Positions 5,116 to 6,628 of a DNA stretch of 6,628 nucleotides are shown here, piece after piece. The position numbers and the translations under genes are program-made. The stretch comes from Gammaproteobacteria bacterium (GTDB lineage: Bacteria; Pseudomonadota; Gammaproteobacteria; Enterobacterales; Psychrobiaceae). Where the stretch lies: positions 1-6,628 of the forward strand of contig JABSRS010000198.1 in NCBI GenBank assembly GCA_013214885.1, given 5' to 3'. Position 1 is the first letter of the stretch. The number at the start of each line of letters is the position of its first letter. Under the pieces are notes generated by a model. It was not told the DNA's origin. It saw only the letters and a program-made list of their open reading frames with translations, and did no database searches.

Positions 5116-5249
5116 TTTATCCCCCTAACTTATAGTTACTATAACTTACCGCAAAACACCATTTAGTTCTATTTCTATTTATATTGACAAATTTCCAAAA
5201 GGAAACTACCCTCTACAATAAGTTACTAAACCTTACTACAGAGGGTGAG
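5116..5249 (+). promoter_or_regulatory. Recombinase upstream region with promoter element and repeats
   Basis: A perfect -35 hexamer TTGACA lies at 5184-5189; at 17-bp spacing the -10 is only TACCCT (5207-5212), a poor match, and the better TACAAT (5214-5219) is 24 bp away. Inverted repeats are TTATAGT-T-ACTATAA (5130-5144), TTTCC-AAAA-GGAAA (5192-5205) and ACCCTCT...AGAGGGT (5208-5214 with 5240-5246). The last right arm includes the ribosome binding site GAGGG (5241-5245), 4 bases before ATG 5250. An imperfect direct repeat (13 of 15 bases) occurs at 5135-5149 and 5222-5236. This density suggests binding sites for the recombinase or a repressor, but no protein partner is visible in the window. 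Confidence 0.5.
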
Positions 5250-6628
5250 ATGGCAACATATAAACTAACTCCTATTGGTCTTCATCATGTCGTTATGAAA
5301 TCGGCTCCCGATCCTCAATCAGGGAGAAGTGAACCTATCCTATGTATAGATGTTAATGGGGAAGCTACAGTAGTAACTTCATTAACTAGCTATTTCGAAG
5401 ATAACAACGCTAGGGGGTATGAATGGATGAGGATTAGAGCTAGAGCTGTTGGACTTTTCTACGATTACAACACTCGATACTCAAAGGTTTACAAAACTAA
5501 AGTTACTCCACTGGAAATGATGAAAAAATTCGGACAATCTTTAATACAGGGAACCATATCTCTTAGAGATACCGAAGATCCATTAGATTTATTCTGGCCT
5601 CCTTCTGGCGTGAGAACGGCTAAAAAACTTGTGGGAGCTTTGAAAGAATTTGTTGACTGGTGTGTGATGGAAGGGCTTGTAGGAGAACAAGAGTCTTATA
5701 GGAAATCACTAATTAGTAAGGACGAAGGTGGATACATGAAATACTTGTATGCCGCAACAAGGATTCAAACTAAATCTTTCTTTTCTCATTCAATTGATAC
5801 GAAAAAACTAGCACTCAAGATCCAGAAGCAAGCAGAGGAAATGATATTACAAACTGACAGTTCAACTATTCCCACTGTAAAGGGGGCAAAATATTTTCCA
5901 AGTTGGCTTATACCAGATCTATTGAAGCATGGCTTTGTTACTCGGAGTAAAGATGGGGTTGAAGAAGAGAATTTAACCGCAAAATTCATTACAGTTATAC
6001 ATTTATTTGGAGGGACTAGAATCTCTGAACCTTTCCATTTATGGTTTCATGATGTCATCCCGCAAACTGATGGTAGTTGTAAGGTCATCTTAAGCCATCC
6101 GTCTGACTCAAATACCGACATAATCGGTGAGCCGAATATGAAAAGAAGACTATACCTTGCGATGAGAGGGTTGCTCCCACGAGACACTAGGGGTCTTCCA
6201 AAAGCATATTATTCAGGTTGGAAAGATTTAGCTGTTGATGAGTCGCTTCAATGCCCTGTTTTCTTTCTTCATTCAAGTGCCGAGAACTTAATTAGAAATA
6301 TGTTCTTCAAATACCTGGAGTATAGGCAGGAGGAGATGAAGATTTATAAAAAAATTCACGGTGTAGAGCACCCATTCTTGTTTGTAAGCTCTCAGGGTAA
6401 GCATGCTGGTTCCCCTTATTCAATGGCCGCATATAGAAAAGCCTTGGACGCGGCATATGACCGTCTTGAAAAAAAATTCGGATATACAATACCAAGAGGG
6501 AGAAAATTTGGGACTCACCCACATGGAATGAGGCACTTTTTTGGTCAGTGCTTGACGGATTCAGGTATAAATATGAAGGTTATACAAAAGGCCATGAGGC
6601 ACCGTAGCATACTATCCCAAACCGTATA
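5250..6628 (+). CDS. Tyrosine recombinase/integrase, GmtY-like, 3' end outside window
   Basis: This site-specific recombinase is presumed to integrate and excise the island bordered by the tRNA fragment. ATG 5250 is preceded by a good GAGGG ribosome binding site, and the frame is open for 459 full codons to the window edge. The catalytic domain shows GGTRISEP with Arg257, PHGMRH with His425 and Arg428, and MRHRSILSQTV with His451; the expected nucleophilic Tyr is residue 460, whose codon is cut after TA. The long N-terminal part has a segment PLDLFWPPSGVRTAKKL followed by FVDWC (about residues 112-134), probably the core-binding domain. The FWPP, SEPFHLWFHDV and THPHGMRHFFGQ blocks resemble my recollection of GmtY, the recombinase of Gamma-Mobile-Trio islands; this subfamily call is less certain than the enzyme class. 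It reads away from the tRNA fragment into the island. Confidence 0.88.
   Translation, partial: MATYKLTPIGLHHVVMKSAPDPQSGRSEPILCIDVNGEATVVTSLTSYFEDNNARGYEWMRIRARAVGLFYDYNTRYSKVYKTKVTPLEMMKKFGQSLIQGTISLRDTEDPLDLFWPPSGVRTAKKLVGALKEFVDWCVMEGLVGEQESYRKSLISKDEGGYMKYLYAATRIQTKSFFSHSIDTKKLALKIQKQAEEMILQTDSSTIPTVKGAKYFPSWLIPDLLKHGFVTRSKDGVEEENLTAKFITVIHLFGGTRISEPFHLWFHDVIPQTDGSCKVILSHPSDSNTDIIGEPNMKRRLYLAMRGLLPRDTRGLPKAYYSGWKDLAVDESLQCPVFFLHSSAENLIRNMFFKYLEYRQEEMKIYKKIHGVEHPFLFVSSQGKHAGSPYSMAAYRKALDAAYDRLEKKFGYTIPRGRKFGTHPHGMRHFFGQCLTDSGINMKVIQKAMRHRSILSQTV

Noticed and set aside
5060..5135. Complete tRNA-Ile2 gene of normal length
   Set aside because: The positions for the 5' acceptor strand and D stem do not pair with the 3' half, so only the 3' fragment is supported.
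5786..6522. Open frames on the - strand opposite the recombinase
   Set aside because: They are shadows of a recombinase frame that is uninterrupted and carries the catalytic motifs.

Overview
The window looks like gammaproteobacterial DNA, probably a marine Alteromonadales-type genome (Shewanella or a relative). That placement is an inference from moderate-to-low GC, the divergence of the Csg proteins from the E. coli ones, and a tRNA-Ile2(CAU) fragment; no gene in the window fixes the species. It has two unlike halves: a curli (functional amyloid) locus at 1-4132, and the edge of an integrated mobile island from about 5060 to the right border.

Curli locus. On the + strand lie, in order, the 3' end of a csgB-like curlin gene, an unusually large curlin-repeat gene in the csgA position (482 aa, 18 repeats), csgE, csgF and csgG. 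The genes are closely packed and probably form one transcription unit, with a hairpin plus T-rich tail between the large curlin gene and csgE that could lower expression of the export genes relative to the subunits. csgG makes the outer-membrane pore, csgE the periplasmic cap and adaptor, and csgF the extracellular coupling factor; the two curlin-repeat proteins are the presumed cargo. csgD, the LuxR-type curli activator, is convergent on the - strand behind a hairpin, not at the head of a csgDEFG operon as in E. coli. Its coding strand carries a run of eight C between the two domains, a possible slippage site.

Intergenic region. About 930 bp (4133-5059) hold no convincing gene. They contain the csgD leader, a weak CRP-like site, a duplicated 9-mer, several inverted repeats and a GC-rich 9-bp tandem repeat.

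Mobile element edge. At 5060-5115 (- strand) is the 3' part of a tRNA-Ile2(CAU) gene, from the end of the D arm to CCA, without its 5' acceptor strand or D stem. This is the usual footprint of integration into a tRNA gene. A tyrosine recombinase gene starts at 5250, reads rightward and leaves the window two bases into the codon expected for the catalytic tyrosine. It resembles recombinases of the Gamma-Mobile-Trio (GmtY) type. By the geometry of tRNA integration, the island lies to the right and the curli locus is flanking chromosome. The 134 bp between the tRNA fragment and the recombinase are rich in repeats, including an inverted repeat that covers the recombinase ribosome binding site.
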